From contig JAVHPJ010000175.1 in the NCBI GenBank assembly GCA_036170535.1, forward strand, positions 1 to 64,000: 64,000 nucleotides of DNA, given 5' to 3'. Numbering within the stretch: position 1 is the first letter of the stretch; the number at the start of each line of letters is the position of its first letter. Origin of the DNA: SSF53 sp036170535. Its GTDB lineage: Bacteria; Spirochaetota; Leptospiria; Leptospirales; Leptonemataceae. Both the position numbers and the translations under genes were made by a program. Below, one piece after another: positions 1 through 8,252 of this stretch. Under the pieces are notes generated by a model. The model ran no database searches. It was not told the origin of the DNA and was given only the letters and a program-made list of their open reading frames with translations.

Positions 1-934
1 AGCGAATGAGCGAGATATGCCAGCGCTGCCAGTGCTCCGTAACCGAGCGGCTCAAGTACGGCATGCGAAAGTTTTCCGGCAGCTGGTAACCAAGCGCCAG
101 CGCGGCGCCCCATGCCATATCCGAATATCCCGAAAAATCGCAATACACCTGAACCCAGAAGCCGACGGCGCCCAGCCAGTGTCCGGCCGCGCCGTAACTT
201 TCGGGTTCGGCATAAATTGCGTCGACCACCGGCGACATGTTGTCCGCCAGAACGACCTTTTTGAAGTAGCCCAGCGCGAACCAGCGCATGGCCGCGCGCA
301 GTCGGTTGAGATCAAATTCGGGCTCGCGTTCCAGCTGCGGCAAAAACTCTTTCGCAGTGACGATGGGGCCGGCGACCAATTGCGGAAAAAATGAAATGAA
401 TAAAGCGAAACGAATCAGGTCTTTTTCCGTAGCGATAACGCGACGATAGACGTCGATCGTGTAGCTCATCGATTGAAATGTAAAAAAAGAAATGCCGACG
501 GGCAGTATCAGATTCAGCAAGAGCGAATAGCGATCGTTCTCAGTGATCGTTCCGGGCGCGACCGATTCCAGAAAAGCAAAAACGCTCTCCATTAAGAAAT
601 TGGTATACTTAAAATACGCAAGAATGCCCAGGTTCATGCTGAGGCTGATGAACAGACACCAGCCCGCTATGCGCTTTGCGCGCGCCGAATCTCCGTGGCG
701 TTCGTAAGCGCCGCCGATAATCCGCCCGGCATAATAGTCAATCAGCGTGCTGATCGCGATCAACACGCCGTACTCCCACACGGAAAACATGTAGAAGAAA
801 TAAGAAGCGATCAAGAGAAAGATGTGGGTGATGCGCAGGCGCAGTCTGGCGGGCGCGAATGCGGGGATCAAATGCCATTGCGCCGCAAATACAAACGCAA
901 AAAACGCAATGAATGATCCGCTTGAAAAAATCAA
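1..934 (-). CDS. MBOAT family O-acyltransferase (AlgI/DltB-like), 3' end cut by window
   Basis: This gene runs off the left edge, so about 311 N-terminal residues are seen. The family comprises polytopic membrane enzymes that move acyl groups (often acetyl) onto extracytoplasmic polysaccharides or other acceptors. Translation of the minus strand shows the usual N-terminus (a LIASYFFYMFSVWEYG stretch), then LPVGISFFTFQSMSYTIDVYR and FFPQLVAGPIV, and near the window edge YCDFSGYSDMAWG followed by HWQRWHISLI, which holds the expected catalytic His. I place the start at a TTG at 934-932: a GGAGG lies just upstream and the codon overlaps the TGA of the preceding gene as TTGA, implying translational coupling. 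The substrate is unknown; a partner acetyltransferase gene may lie beyond the edge. The family is clear, the start less so. Confidence 0.9.
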   Translation of the reverse strand, partial: MIFSSGSFIAFFAFVFAAQWHLIPAFAPARLRLRITHIFLLIASYFFYMFSVWEYGVLIAISTLIDYYAGRIIGGAYERHGDSARAKRIAGWCLFISLSMNLGILAYFKYTNFLMESVFAFLESVAPGTITENDRYSLLLNLILPVGISFFTFQSMSYTIDVYRRVIATEKDLIRFALFISFFPQLVAGPIVTAKEFLPQLEREPEFDLNRLRAAMRWFALGYFKKVVLADNMSPVVDAIYAEPESYGAAGHWLGAVGFWVQVYCDFSGYSDMAWGAALALGYQLPENFRMPYLSRSVTEHWQRWHISLIR

Positions 935-1857
935 GAAGCCCTCCGCCGTCTCACAGTGCAGCGCAGCCAGTACAGTCCGGCGGCGACGGCGACGGCGCCC
1001 GCGGCGAGCCCGAGCGGCATGAACGGGTCGCGTTCGTCCGGCCGTGCGTCGCCAAAGAGGGGCAGCGTCGGCATATAGTAGTGCACGTAAATCGAAAAAA
1101 GGGCGAGGGTCGCATGCGCAACAGCCGCCGGAACTACGCTGCGCCCGGCGATGCGCAGCGCTGCGAAAGTCAGGCCGGCGATAAACAATCCGACGAACTG
1201 CCAGGGATTTAAGGCGAGCGCCGCAAACAACGCCGCCTGCAAAATTGTCGTAGTCCAGAGCGTCGCGGCTGCATGGGCGGCGCGGCTTTCCGGCTCTGCT
1301 GCGGGCGTTTCTCCGGCACCGTGCGCTGGCGGCGGCGGCAGGGCCAGGCCGAGCATAAGACCGCGAAACAGAAATTCGCTCGCGAGCGGGGCGACCATCC
1401 CGATGGTTACGAAGGCGCCGATTGCATCCAGAGCGCGACCCCGGGTTTGATAAAGCTCAAGCAGTCGCGCATAATACGCGCCGGGCGGCGCAAGTTGCAG
1501 CCAGAACGTTTCCAGCGCGGCCAGTAGGAGCGCCAGGGCGAGGCCCAGATACGCTGCGACCGGCGCAAGTTCGAGCGGCCATCGCGAGGCCGCGGGCGAC
1601 GCGCCCGGCGGACCGGAGAGTGTCGGCTCGGGCGGAGCGGCGCCCAGCAGCGCAGCGACGCGCACACGGCCGAGTAGAAAAACCGTAGCCGCCACGCCGC
1701 CCAGCCAGCCCAGCGAGAGCGCCAGCTTGCGACCGGGCGAGTAAAGGAAGTCGTCGCCGTAGAATTCCCAGAGGAGCGCCTCGACGGCCAATCTGCCTGC
1801 GAGAAATGTCGCAAGCAGTCCGATTGTTTTTGCCGCCAGGCGCGCTGCGTGTAACAT
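931..1857 (-). CDS. CPBP/CAAX-protease-like membrane protein with degenerate motifs
   Basis: The 308-residue product has several hydrophobic segments and resembles the CPBP (Abi/CAAX) intramembrane protease family. The family signature EExxxR appears only as SEFLFR (residues 160-165), so one Glu is Ser. The second motif, normally FxxxH, reads FAALAL at 211-216 and lacks the His. A later AHAT (His249) fits the fourth motif. Family membership is therefore likely but protease activity is doubtful. A longer reading frame starts at 1980, but that would run into the leader of the divergent flbD; I chose the ATG at 1857, just ahead of the first hydrophobic segment, although its ribosome site is weak. 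Its stop overlaps the start of the MBOAT gene, so the two are probably co-translated. Confidence 0.65.
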   Translation of the reverse strand: MLHAARLAAKTIGLLATFLAGRLAVEALLWEFYGDDFLYSPGRKLALSLGWLGGVAATVFLLGRVRVAALLGAAPPEPTLSGPPGASPAASRWPLELAPVAAYLGLALALLLAALETFWLQLAPPGAYYARLLELYQTRGRALDAIGAFVTIGMVAPLASEFLFRGLMLGLALPPPPAHGAGETPAAEPESRAAHAAATLWTTTILQAALFAALALNPWQFVGLFIAGLTFAALRIAGRSVVPAAVAHATLALFSIYVHYYMPTLPLFGDARPDERDPFMPLGLAAGAVAVAAGLYWLRCTVRRRRAS

Positions 1858-1965
1858 AGGATGGTCGGGGCGATGGGTCGCCATCCGTCGGCCAGCGTTG
1901 CAGTCGTCGACGCTGCGTCCACCAGAATGGAGCGCGGCCCGACGCGCGCAACCCAGGAGGCCCCC

Positions 1966-2181
1966 ATGATTCCGGTGCATCGGCTAAAGGGCGACGTTTT
2001 TTACATCAACCATCGTTTGATCGAAACTATCGAGCAAACGCCGGACACGGTGCTGCGACTCACCACCGACAAAAAATACGTTGTAAAGGAAAGTCCGGAG
2101 GAAATAGTTCGCCTCATTCGGAACTTCGACCGAGAAATTTTCGGCCTGACTCACCCGGGTAACGTCGATACTCTGGAGTAG
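1966..2181 (+). CDS. flbD: FlbD family flagellar protein
   Basis: The 71-residue protein starts MIPVHRLKGDVFYIN and contains the family-typical IETIEQTPDTVLRLTTDKK and a VVKESPEEIV segment. FlbD-type small proteins sit at the head of the motor operon in spirochaetes and Firmicutes; their biochemical role is poorly known. The start is well fixed: AGGAGG at 1955-1960 is five bases before the ATG, although an in-frame ORF extends back to 1861. motA follows after 38 bp, so this is the first gene of flbD-motA-motB-fliL. Confidence 0.9.
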   Translation: MIPVHRLKGDVFYINHRLIETIEQTPDTVLRLTTDKKYVVKESPEEIVRLIRNFDREIFGLTHPGNVDTLE

Positions 2182-2219
2182 GCCTCCGGCCATCAGCCGG
2201 CGGACTGGCGCAATCCCCT

Positions 2220-3002
2220 ATGGATATAGCAACAATTGCAGGTGTTTTCGGCGGTTTGGGTCTCGTCCTCTTCGGCACGTTCTACGCCGGCCTGGGTCTG
2301 GGCGACATCTTCGACATACCGTCTTTGTTTATCACCTTTGGCGGCGGGATTGCGTCCACCGTCGCGCAGTCGCCGCTCTCGCGTTTGATGGGCGTGCCGA
2401 CCTTTACAAAATTTGCATTTACGCCGCGCAACACGGACGTGCCGAACCTGATTCTGACCCTGGTGAATTTTTCCGAGCGGGCGCGTCGCGAAGGTCTGCT
2501 CTCCCTCGAAGACGACCTCGCGAATCTGGACGAGCCGTTCTTGCGCAAGGGCATCCAGCTTGTGGTCGACGGCACGGACCCCGAATTGGTCCGCAACATT
2601 CTCGAAACGGATATTGAGAATCTCAAGGGGCGGCATTCGGAAGGCATTAAGTTCTGGAACGACGCCGGCTTTTATTTTCCGGCATTCGGGATGTTGGGCA
2701 CTCTCGTCGGACTTGTGCAGATGTTGAAAAACCTGGGTGCGGGCGACCCGGCGGCGATCGGCGCCGGCATGGCCGCTGCGCTCATTACGACGCTGTACGG
2801 CTCGATGGGCGCAAACATTCTGGCCTTGCCAGTTTCCAAGAAACTCGCCTTACGCAGCGACGATGAAGTCATGGTGAAAACGATTATGATTGAAGGCATC
2901 TTGAGCATACAGTCCGGCGACAATCCGCGTATTGTGAAAGACAAGCTGGCTTCGTTCCTCGCTCCGGCCGAGCGCGGCGCGCTCGAGGAGGGCGGTCAGT
3001 AA
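2220..3002 (+). CDS. motA: Flagellar motor stator protein MotA
   Basis: The 260-residue protein is full length for MotA, the inner-membrane stator subunit that with MotB conducts ions to drive flagellar rotation. It shows an N-terminal membrane pair (residues about 4-50), a large cytoplasmic loop with the charged stretch around NFSERARREGLLSLEDDL, and the C-terminal membrane pair around PAFGMLGTLVGLVQML and AAALITTLYGSMGANIL, including the conserved Pro before the third segment. In spirochaetes the stators power periplasmic flagella. It lies between flbD and motB with short gaps, as one operon. Confidence 0.96.
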   Translation: MDIATIAGVFGGLGLVLFGTFYAGLGLGDIFDIPSLFITFGGGIASTVAQSPLSRLMGVPTFTKFAFTPRNTDVPNLILTLVNFSERARREGLLSLEDDLANLDEPFLRKGIQLVVDGTDPELVRNILETDIENLKGRHSEGIKFWNDAGFYFPAFGMLGTLVGLVQMLKNLGAGDPAAIGAGMAAALITTLYGSMGANILALPVSKKLALRSDDEVMVKTIMIEGILSIQSGDNPRIVKDKLASFLAPAERGALEEGGQ

Positions 3003-3041
3003 GACTGGCGCATCGGACGTCGGGCCTGGTGAGCGCATAGT

Positions 3042-3881
3042 ATGGCGAAGAAGAAGGCCTGTCCGCCTTGCGAAGAAGGCGCGCCCCTGTGGATGACCAC
3101 CTACGGGGACATGGTGACGTTGATGCTGTGTCTGTTCGTCATGATTTTCGCGACCGGAAAGTCCACGCCCCAGGAAGTCCAACTCATCCTTTCCGCTTTT
3201 AATAACAGCATGGGCTTCTTTACCGGCGGTCAGACGCTTTCGAAAGGGCGCATGGAAGAGATGGGCATGAATCTCGAATCTCTGCCTTCGCAAACGCGCG
3301 GTCGCAGTCTCTCACGCGCCAAACAGCAGGCCCAGAGCGTATTTGTGCCGGAAATCCAGGCGCGCAAAGTCCGCATCACGGAAGACGAGCGCGGTCTGGT
3401 TATTTCGCTGATCAGCGCTGATTTTTTCCGGCCCGGCAGCGCCCTGCCGACGGCCGAAATGGAAGAAGTCCTCGAAAAGGTTGCGCCGCTCGTCAAGAGT
3501 TTGAATCGATTTGTACGCGTGGAAGGCTACGCCGCTGTCGGCGAAGAACAACGCATCGGCCCTGCGCAGAGCCAAACCGCCGCCGGCGAACGCAACTATC
3601 AGAATTCGTGGGATCTGGCCGGCGCCCGCGCCATCAACGCCACCGCATTTCTCGTAAGCGAGGGCGCTCCGCCGGAGTTTATCCAGGCGGTCAGCTACGG
3701 TCAGTATCGTCCGCTGGCGGACGGCCGCGATCAGGGCACGCCGGAAGCCGACGCCAACAATCGCCGCATCGATATTGTCATTATGACGAACAAAGACGCC
3801 CGCCGCGATCCGGGCGAATCCGGCTTTCGTCTGCCCGAAACCCCCCTGCCAGGCGCGGACAATCTGGTCCCGGAAAACTGA
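3042..3881 (+). CDS. motB: Flagellar motor stator protein MotB (OmpA-like peptidoglycan binding)
   Basis: This 279-residue protein has a short basic N-terminus, one membrane helix with the channel Asp (Asp23 in TTYGDMVTLMLCLFVMIFATG, split here as TTYGD then MVTLML), a linker, and a C-terminal OmpA-like domain ending in NRRIDIVIMTN, which binds peptidoglycan. It pairs with the upstream MotA. The gap to motA is 39 bp. A hairpin-forming inverted repeat lies between motB and fliL, so transcript processing or partial attenuation there is possible. Confidence 0.96.
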   Translation: MAKKKACPPCEEGAPLWMTTYGDMVTLMLCLFVMIFATGKSTPQEVQLILSAFNNSMGFFTGGQTLSKGRMEEMGMNLESLPSQTRGRSLSRAKQQAQSVFVPEIQARKVRITEDERGLVISLISADFFRPGSALPTAEMEEVLEKVAPLVKSLNRFVRVEGYAAVGEEQRIGPAQSQTAAGERNYQNSWDLAGARAINATAFLVSEGAPPEFIQAVSYGQYRPLADGRDQGTPEADANNRRIDIVIMTNKDARRDPGESGFRLPETPLPGADNLVPEN

Positions 3882-3887
3882 ATCCAG

Positions 3888-3917
3888 GCCGGGCGCAAAT
3901 TTTTGCGCGCCCCCGGC
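3888..3917 (+). repeat. GC-rich inverted repeat between motB and fliL
   Basis: The sequence GGCCGGGCGCAAA, a short T-rich loop, then TTGCGCGCCCCCGGCC can fold into a strong imperfect hairpin. No U-run follows, so it is not a classical terminator; it may set the relative levels of motAB and fliL. Function is inferred only. Confidence 0.5.
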
Positions 3918-4007
3918 CGGGAACTCTCGATAATTCTAAACAAGAGCGCTTGCGCTTCGCCGCCGTGCGCCGCATCCGGCGCACGCTGAAATATTCGAGG
4001 TATCATC

Positions 4008-4541
4008 ATGGCCGATTCGGAAGACCAGGACGAAGAACAGGGGGGCGGGGAAGCGTTTGAAGCGTCCTCGTCCTCCGGACTCTCTAAACTTGTAAAAATT
4101 CTCATCTATGTTGCGCTTGGCGTGGTCGGCGTGGTGTTGATGTCCGTCATCAGTTATTACGTTGCGCTTACGGCGTCCGCGCAGCAGTACAAAGAAGTCG
4201 CGTCGATCGCTGTTGTTAAGCCGCCTCCGCCCACGGAAAACTTCAACTTCGCCGACGACTTTCGCGTGAATACCGCCGACCAGGGCGAACCGCACTTCAT
4301 TAAGCTGCGTTTGTCGCTTGGCTTTGATCCGAGCAACGCCGCGCTTTCCGCCGAGCTGGCGCAACGTTCGCCGCAGTTGCGCGATATTGTAAACTTGATT
4401 CTGGCGAGTCGGACCAAGGACGAATTGTCTACGATTCAGGCGCGCCTGGAGCTGCGTGAAGAAATCAAGGCGTCCATCAATCACGTGTTGTCGGAAGGCA
4501 AAATCAGCGACGTGTATATGCAAGAGTTCATTGTGAACTGA
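4008..4541 (+). CDS. fliL: Flagellar basal body-associated protein FliL
   Basis: The 177-residue product has an acidic cytoplasmic start, one membrane helix (about residues 31-53, LVKILIYVALGVVGVVLMSV then ISYYV) and a periplasmic domain with the FliL-type HFIKLRLSLGFD, VNLILASRTKDELSTIQARLELREEI and KISDVYMQEFIVN ending. FliL stabilises stators around the motor. It is the last gene of this flagellar run; fliM and fliN, which often follow in spirochaetes, are absent because a convergent gene comes next. Confidence 0.92.
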   Translation: MADSEDQDEEQGGGEAFEASSSSGLSKLVKILIYVALGVVGVVLMSVISYYVALTASAQQYKEVASIAVVKPPPPTENFNFADDFRVNTADQGEPHFIKLRLSLGFDPSNAALSAELAQRSPQLRDIVNLILASRTKDELSTIQARLELREEIKASINHVLSEGKISDVYMQEFIVN

Positions 4542-4558
4542 GCGTCCGCTGCACGTCG

Positions 4559-4582
4559 GGCGCCTGGCGCCTGGCGCCTGGC
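4559..4582. repeat. Tandem GGCGCCT repeat (three copies)
   Basis: Three perfect head-to-tail copies of the 7-mer GGCGCCT and a partial fourth lie just after fliL, between it and the convergent phosphodiesterase gene. Each contains the palindrome GGCGCC. It could be polymorphic by slippage. Confidence 0.8.
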
Positions 4583-4611
4583 GCGCGGCGTGCTGCCCGG
4601 CGGCGGCCTGC

Positions 4612-6012
4612 TTACGGCGCCGCCCGGGTTTCCGACCACAGCTCGATCGGGCCGCGTAACTCTCCCGGGTCCAGTCCGTCCGCCTCAATCCCGAATCGCC
4701 GCAAGAACGCCGGCGCAAAATTCACGAGTTCTACGTGCAGATCCGCGTCGCGCGGAGACACGCCGGCGCCGCTCGCTATGAATTGCGTTAAATTGTCCGG
4801 ATGATCGGGCAAATAGCCATGCATCCCGAATTCGCGATACGTGCGCAGGTAATGCCGACCGGGCAGGGTCGTATAACTCAGTTGCGGATTAAGCAGTGCG
4901 ATAAAGTCGCCAACAGCCGGATTCTCCTCCGGCGTTGGCAGCCCCAGGCCGGCGTATTCGGCCGGCTCAAAAACGCGCTCCACGCCCGGGGAAGCGGCCA
5001 GCGCCGTACGCGTTTGATTGCGCAAACTCGCCGACGGCTCCAGTAAGTAGACATGGGCTGAGTGCCCGTTGGACACCGTCCACACGCGCTCCGCGCGCAG
5101 GTTCGGACGCAGCGCGCTTCGGATCAGTCGGCGGCTCTGCAGGAAAATGTTCAGGTCCACGCCGCGCTTGATGTCGAAAAATCCGTGATCGGAGACGACA
5201 AAGATGGTTGTGCGCTCGCGCAGACCGCTTGCGTCGAGCGCGGCAAGCAGGCTGCCGACGCTTTGATCGATGAATTCCAGCGCCTCGCGGGCGCGACGGT
5301 CGCGCGGGCCAAAGCGGTGTTGGCGCGTATCAAAGGACACAAAGTGCGCAAGCAGCAGGTTTGGCTGGCGTCGACGAATTAAGTAAAGCGTAGTGTCGCG
5401 CACCAGCGCATCCAGCTGCAGATCCTCGGAGTAGCTGAATACGCCGAAATTGCGAAACGGCGCAAAGTTCTCCGTAATTTCCCGTTGGGTTTCCGGCGCT
5501 ACAATCTCCGCATAAAACGCCTCGTGATAGGCCTCGGGTACGTTAAAGTCCACGCTGGCCGCGCGGTTCGTCAGCGGCCACAGTACAGCGGCGGCGCTGG
5601 CCTGCCGGCGTTCTTTCAAATATTCGAAAACTGTGGGCGTGCGAATCGCCTGGTCGCGATCCAGGCTCCAGGCTCGCACCTGACTGCGGGTTTCGCGATC
5701 AAACCAGGCGTTTCCAACAACGCCATGTTCGGCGGGGGATTTGCCGGTCAGCAGCGTGGCATGCGCGGGCCAGGTCATGCTGGGAAACACCGTGCGCGCA
5801 GTTCCGCCGATGCCATGCGCGCGCAGGCGATCCAGGTTCGGCGTCGCGGCGCCGAGTCCGCGCAGTCCGGCCGGCCCGTAGCCATCAATGGAAATCACCA
5901 GCACGCGTTCGTTGACGCGCGCCCAGGGCCAGGCGAAAAGCGGCGAAGAACACGCGGCGCCTGTAAGACCGACGCACAGGGCGAGCGCGCCGACCCGCAC
6001 GCAATGCGTCAT
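4612..6012 (-). CDS. Nucleotide pyrophosphatase/phosphodiesterase-family lipoprotein
   Basis: The 466-residue product belongs to the alkaline phosphatase superfamily, nearest the NPP-type phosphodiesterases. Residues 1-21 form a lipoprotein signal ending LTGAAC (Cys21), so export and lipid anchoring are expected. Two-metal-site residues are visible: Asp43 in SIDGYG, the nucleophile Thr80 in FPSMTWPAHATLLTG, Asp228/His232 in FDTRQHRFG, Asp275/His276 in VVSDHGFFD and His398 in FGMHGYLP. The substrate is unknown. Its ATG overlaps the stop of waaA by 4 bp, so it is coupled to Kdo transfer and may act on envelope glycolipids, which is inference. Confidence 0.88.
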   Translation of the reverse strand: MTHCVRVGALALCVGLTGAACSSPLFAWPWARVNERVLVISIDGYGPAGLRGLGAATPNLDRLRAHGIGGTARTVFPSMTWPAHATLLTGKSPAEHGVVGNAWFDRETRSQVRAWSLDRDQAIRTPTVFEYLKERRQASAAAVLWPLTNRAASVDFNVPEAYHEAFYAEIVAPETQREITENFAPFRNFGVFSYSEDLQLDALVRDTTLYLIRRRQPNLLLAHFVSFDTRQHRFGPRDRRAREALEFIDQSVGSLLAALDASGLRERTTIFVVSDHGFFDIKRGVDLNIFLQSRRLIRSALRPNLRAERVWTVSNGHSAHVYLLEPSASLRNQTRTALAASPGVERVFEPAEYAGLGLPTPEENPAVGDFIALLNPQLSYTTLPGRHYLRTYREFGMHGYLPDHPDNLTQFIASGAGVSPRDADLHVELVNFAPAFLRRFGIEADGLDPGELRGPIELWSETRAAP

Positions 6013-7313
6013 TCGCGGCCTCGTAATAGCGGCGCCAGGAACTGGTCTGTAAAGCGCGCCGAGGCGCCGCGTTGATGGCGCAGATGCGCGAGCGCGGCGC
6101 GGCCGGCGGTCTGCATTTGCTTTTCCTGGCGCATCCAGTCTCTGGCGCGGGCGATGATTTCTGCGCCGCTTTTGCAGCGATACAAGCCGCCGACGGCTTC
6201 CAGCTCCGTAGCGATCGGCGAAGAATCGATGCGCGGGCCGGTAAGCGTCGGCAGACCCAGCGCGGCCGGCTCCGCCGTGTTGTGAATCCGATGATGAAAT
6301 GCGCCGCCTACGTAAGCGAATCGTCCCAGGCCGTAGGCGAGGGCCAGCAGGCCAATCCGATCCACAAGCAGAATCCGCGCGGCGCCGCGGTTCGCCGGGT
6401 CATACTGGCTGAAGCGCAGCCAGTCCAATCGCTCCGTCGCAAAGGCGCGTTCAGTTTCCTGCAGACGCGCCTCGTCAATTTTGTGCGGGAAGACAAGCGC
6501 CTTCCAATCTTCGTTTTCCGCAAGCAGCGCGGCGAGTCCGGGCAGAATTTCCTGATCGCATGCTGCGTAGGTGGAAGCCAGGATCCAGGTCGGCGACTTG
6601 CCGACGAAACTGCGCAGGCGGCGCGCGTCTTCCGGCCCCAGGGTTGCGTGTTCCAGGCGATAAAAAATTTGATCGTAGCGCGTATCGCCGGTGGCGATGG
6701 TTCGAATTGTTGCGGGCGTAAGGCTGCGCATGCGCCGGGCGTGTTCTTCGTTCGCTGCGCCCACGCCGTCAAAGAGGGCGTAAATCGGGCGGAGCGTGCG
6801 CGCCCAGAAGGGCCGCAGCCGCCAGCTCTTCGCCGGTAAAGCCGCGTTGCAGAGATAGCAGGCGGCGCCGCTCGCCCGGAGAGCGCGCAACAGATTCGGG
6901 AACACATCCCAGGTCATCGTGGCGAAGGCGAGCGGACGGATTTCCCGGCACAGACGAGCCCAGATCCAGGGCAGATCGAGGGGCAAATAGGCGAGGAGAT
7001 CCGCCTCGGGCAATTCGCGCAACCGAACGCTCAAGCTGAACACGGTGATCAGCACCGGGCGGCCCGCCGCGCGGCGCTTGATTTCGCGGGCGAGGCCCAG
7101 GGCCTGGTCCAGTTCCCCCGCTGATGAGGCGTGCAGCCAGATCGGCCGCCGGGCCGGCGACGGGTCGGGATTCTCTGCGGCGAATTGTCGTAAAGCGGCA
7201 AGTCCTTCGCGGCGCGTTGTCTGAAAGCGTCGCGCCGCCGGGTAGACTGACGCAACGATTCGGTAGAGGCCGTACAGCGGAAGGAACGCGGCGTTGTAGA
7301 GCGCGAAGACCAC
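6009..7313 (-). CDS. waaA: 3-deoxy-D-manno-octulosonic acid (Kdo) transferase
   Basis: The 434-residue protein matches the length and layout of WaaA/KdtA (glycosyltransferase family 30), which adds Kdo from CMP-Kdo to lipid A precursor at the inner membrane. There is a hydrophobic N-terminal anchor, a LHASSAGELDQALGLAREI segment carrying the catalytic Glu (Glu67), an ATGDTRYDQ segment, and the C-terminal nucleotide-sugar domain with RIGLLALAYGLGRFAYVGG and HNTAEPAALGLP. It shows that the organism makes Kdo-containing LPS. It is upstream of, and overlaps, the phosphodiesterase lipoprotein gene. Confidence 0.94.
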   Translation of the reverse strand: MVFALYNAAFLPLYGLYRIVASVYPAARRFQTTRREGLAALRQFAAENPDPSPARRPIWLHASSAGELDQALGLAREIKRRAAGRPVLITVFSLSVRLRELPEADLLAYLPLDLPWIWARLCREIRPLAFATMTWDVFPNLLRALRASGAACYLCNAALPAKSWRLRPFWARTLRPIYALFDGVGAANEEHARRMRSLTPATIRTIATGDTRYDQIFYRLEHATLGPEDARRLRSFVGKSPTWILASTYAACDQEILPGLAALLAENEDWKALVFPHKIDEARLQETERAFATERLDWLRFSQYDPANRGAARILLVDRIGLLALAYGLGRFAYVGGAFHHRIHNTAEPAALGLPTLTGPRIDSSPIATELEAVGGLYRCKSGAEIIARARDWMRQEKQMQTAGRAALAHLRHQRGASARFTDQFLAPLLRGRE

Positions 7314-7414
7314 AATGCACTTCTGGAGTCCCGCTGCGCACTGTCCAGAAAAGATCCGCCGCGCCCCTGTCGCGATTGACGCAGCGGCGCGCGCCCGGCG
7401 CTCCTGGCGCCGTC

Positions 7415-8056
7415 ATGCGCGTGCTTTTGTTCGATATGATGGATACGCTCTTGTGTGAGCCGTATTTCGGCGCGATGGAGCGCTTACTTGCCGATCAAGA
7501 GCGCCGTGCGGCGTTCTTTGAATGGCGCGAGCGCGCCGCTTTTTATGAGTTCGAGGAAGGGCGCATTTCCGAGGCTGAATACTTCCGACGCTTCTACAAA
7601 TCCAGCACGCCGCCGGAGATTCGCGCGAGTCTGCCGCGGCCCGAGCGGGTCAAAAAAGAGATTCTGCGCAACCTCAGCTACCGATCGGGCGTGGTGGAAC
7701 TCCTGTCGGAACTTCGACGCCGCCCGGATCTGAAACTGGGACTGGCCTCCAATTACGGAGAGTGGTACCGTGACATCCTTCGAAAAAAGTCGGCCCTTGC
7801 TCTGGACTATCTGTTTTTTTCCTGCGAACTGGCGGTGCGTAAGCCCGAGGCCGCCTATTATGCAAAAATCCAGGCGGCGTTGCAGTCCCGGCGCCCAGGG
7901 CTGGAACCGGCCGACATTTTTTTTGCGGACGATCGCGAGGAGAATGTCGCTGCTGCGGAGCTGATCGGTTGGCGGGCGGCCTGGATTCGATCGGAGGCCG
8001 ATTTGCCGGCTGCTGTGGCCGGATTTCTGGCGGATTCCCCGGGCCAGGGGCCTTAA
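7415..8056 (+). CDS. HAD-superfamily hydrolase, DMMDT subtype
   Basis: I place the start at the ATG 7415 because it begins the HAD core directly (MRVLLFDMMDTLL); the ORF extends upstream but there it is antisense to waaA. The 213-residue protein has the first motif as DMMDT, where the usual second Asp (acid/base) is Met, motif II around GLASNYGEW (Ser/Asn), a Lys in RKPEAAYY, and motif IV as FFADDREENVAAAELIGW. Loss of the second Asp suggests that phosphatase activity is weak or altered; the same DMMDT wording occurs in other HAD proteins that I recall. Substrate unknown. Confidence 0.85.
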   Translation: MRVLLFDMMDTLLCEPYFGAMERLLADQERRAAFFEWRERAAFYEFEEGRISEAEYFRRFYKSSTPPEIRASLPRPERVKKEILRNLSYRSGVVELLSELRRRPDLKLGLASNYGEWYRDILRKKSALALDYLFFSCELAVRKPEAAYYAKIQAALQSRRPGLEPADIFFADDREENVAAAELIGWRAAWIRSEADLPAAVAGFLADSPGQGP

Positions 8057-8069
8057 AGCCTGGACAATT

Positions 8070-8083
8070 GTCGGAACTATGAC
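8070..8083 (+). repeat. Dispersed motif GTCGGAACTATGAC, copy 1
   Basis: Exact copy of the dispersed word, 14 bases after the stop of the HAD gene. A second copy in the same orientation lies 41 bp further on. See findings for the full set. Confidence 0.9.
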
Positions 8084-8110
8084 ACCCGGCGGCGATTAGG
8101 TGCCCCTTGC

Positions 8111-8124
8111 GTCGGAACTATGAC
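8111..8124 (+). repeat. Dispersed motif GTCGGAACTATGAC, copy 2
   Basis: Second exact copy, direct repeat of the one at 8070, in the gap between convergent genes and next to a terminator hairpin. Confidence 0.9.
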
Positions 8125-8134
8125 GGCGGCAGGG

Positions 8135-8161
8135 CAAAAAAAACCCCGGGGTTACCGGGGT
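8135..8161 (-). terminator. Rho-independent terminator for the AAA ATPase gene
   Basis: ACCCCGG (8143-8149), loop GGTTA, then CCGGGGT (8155-8161) form a 7-bp stem. On the minus strand the stem is followed by a run of eight or nine T residues (A-run at 8136-8143 on the plus strand). It lies about 90 bp beyond the stop of the minus-strand ATPase gene. Confidence 0.85.
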
Positions 8162-8252
8162 ACAGGAAGAGTGTTCATGCGAAAAGCGTTCGGTGATCCC
8201 CTGAAGGATGCACCGCACAACACAAGCTGTACACCCCGATTTGGAATGTCAA

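Noticed and set aside
1861..1965. N-terminal extension of FlbD to an ATG at 1861
   Set aside because: AGGAGG directly before the ATG at 1966 and the family's usual N-terminus favour the short form.
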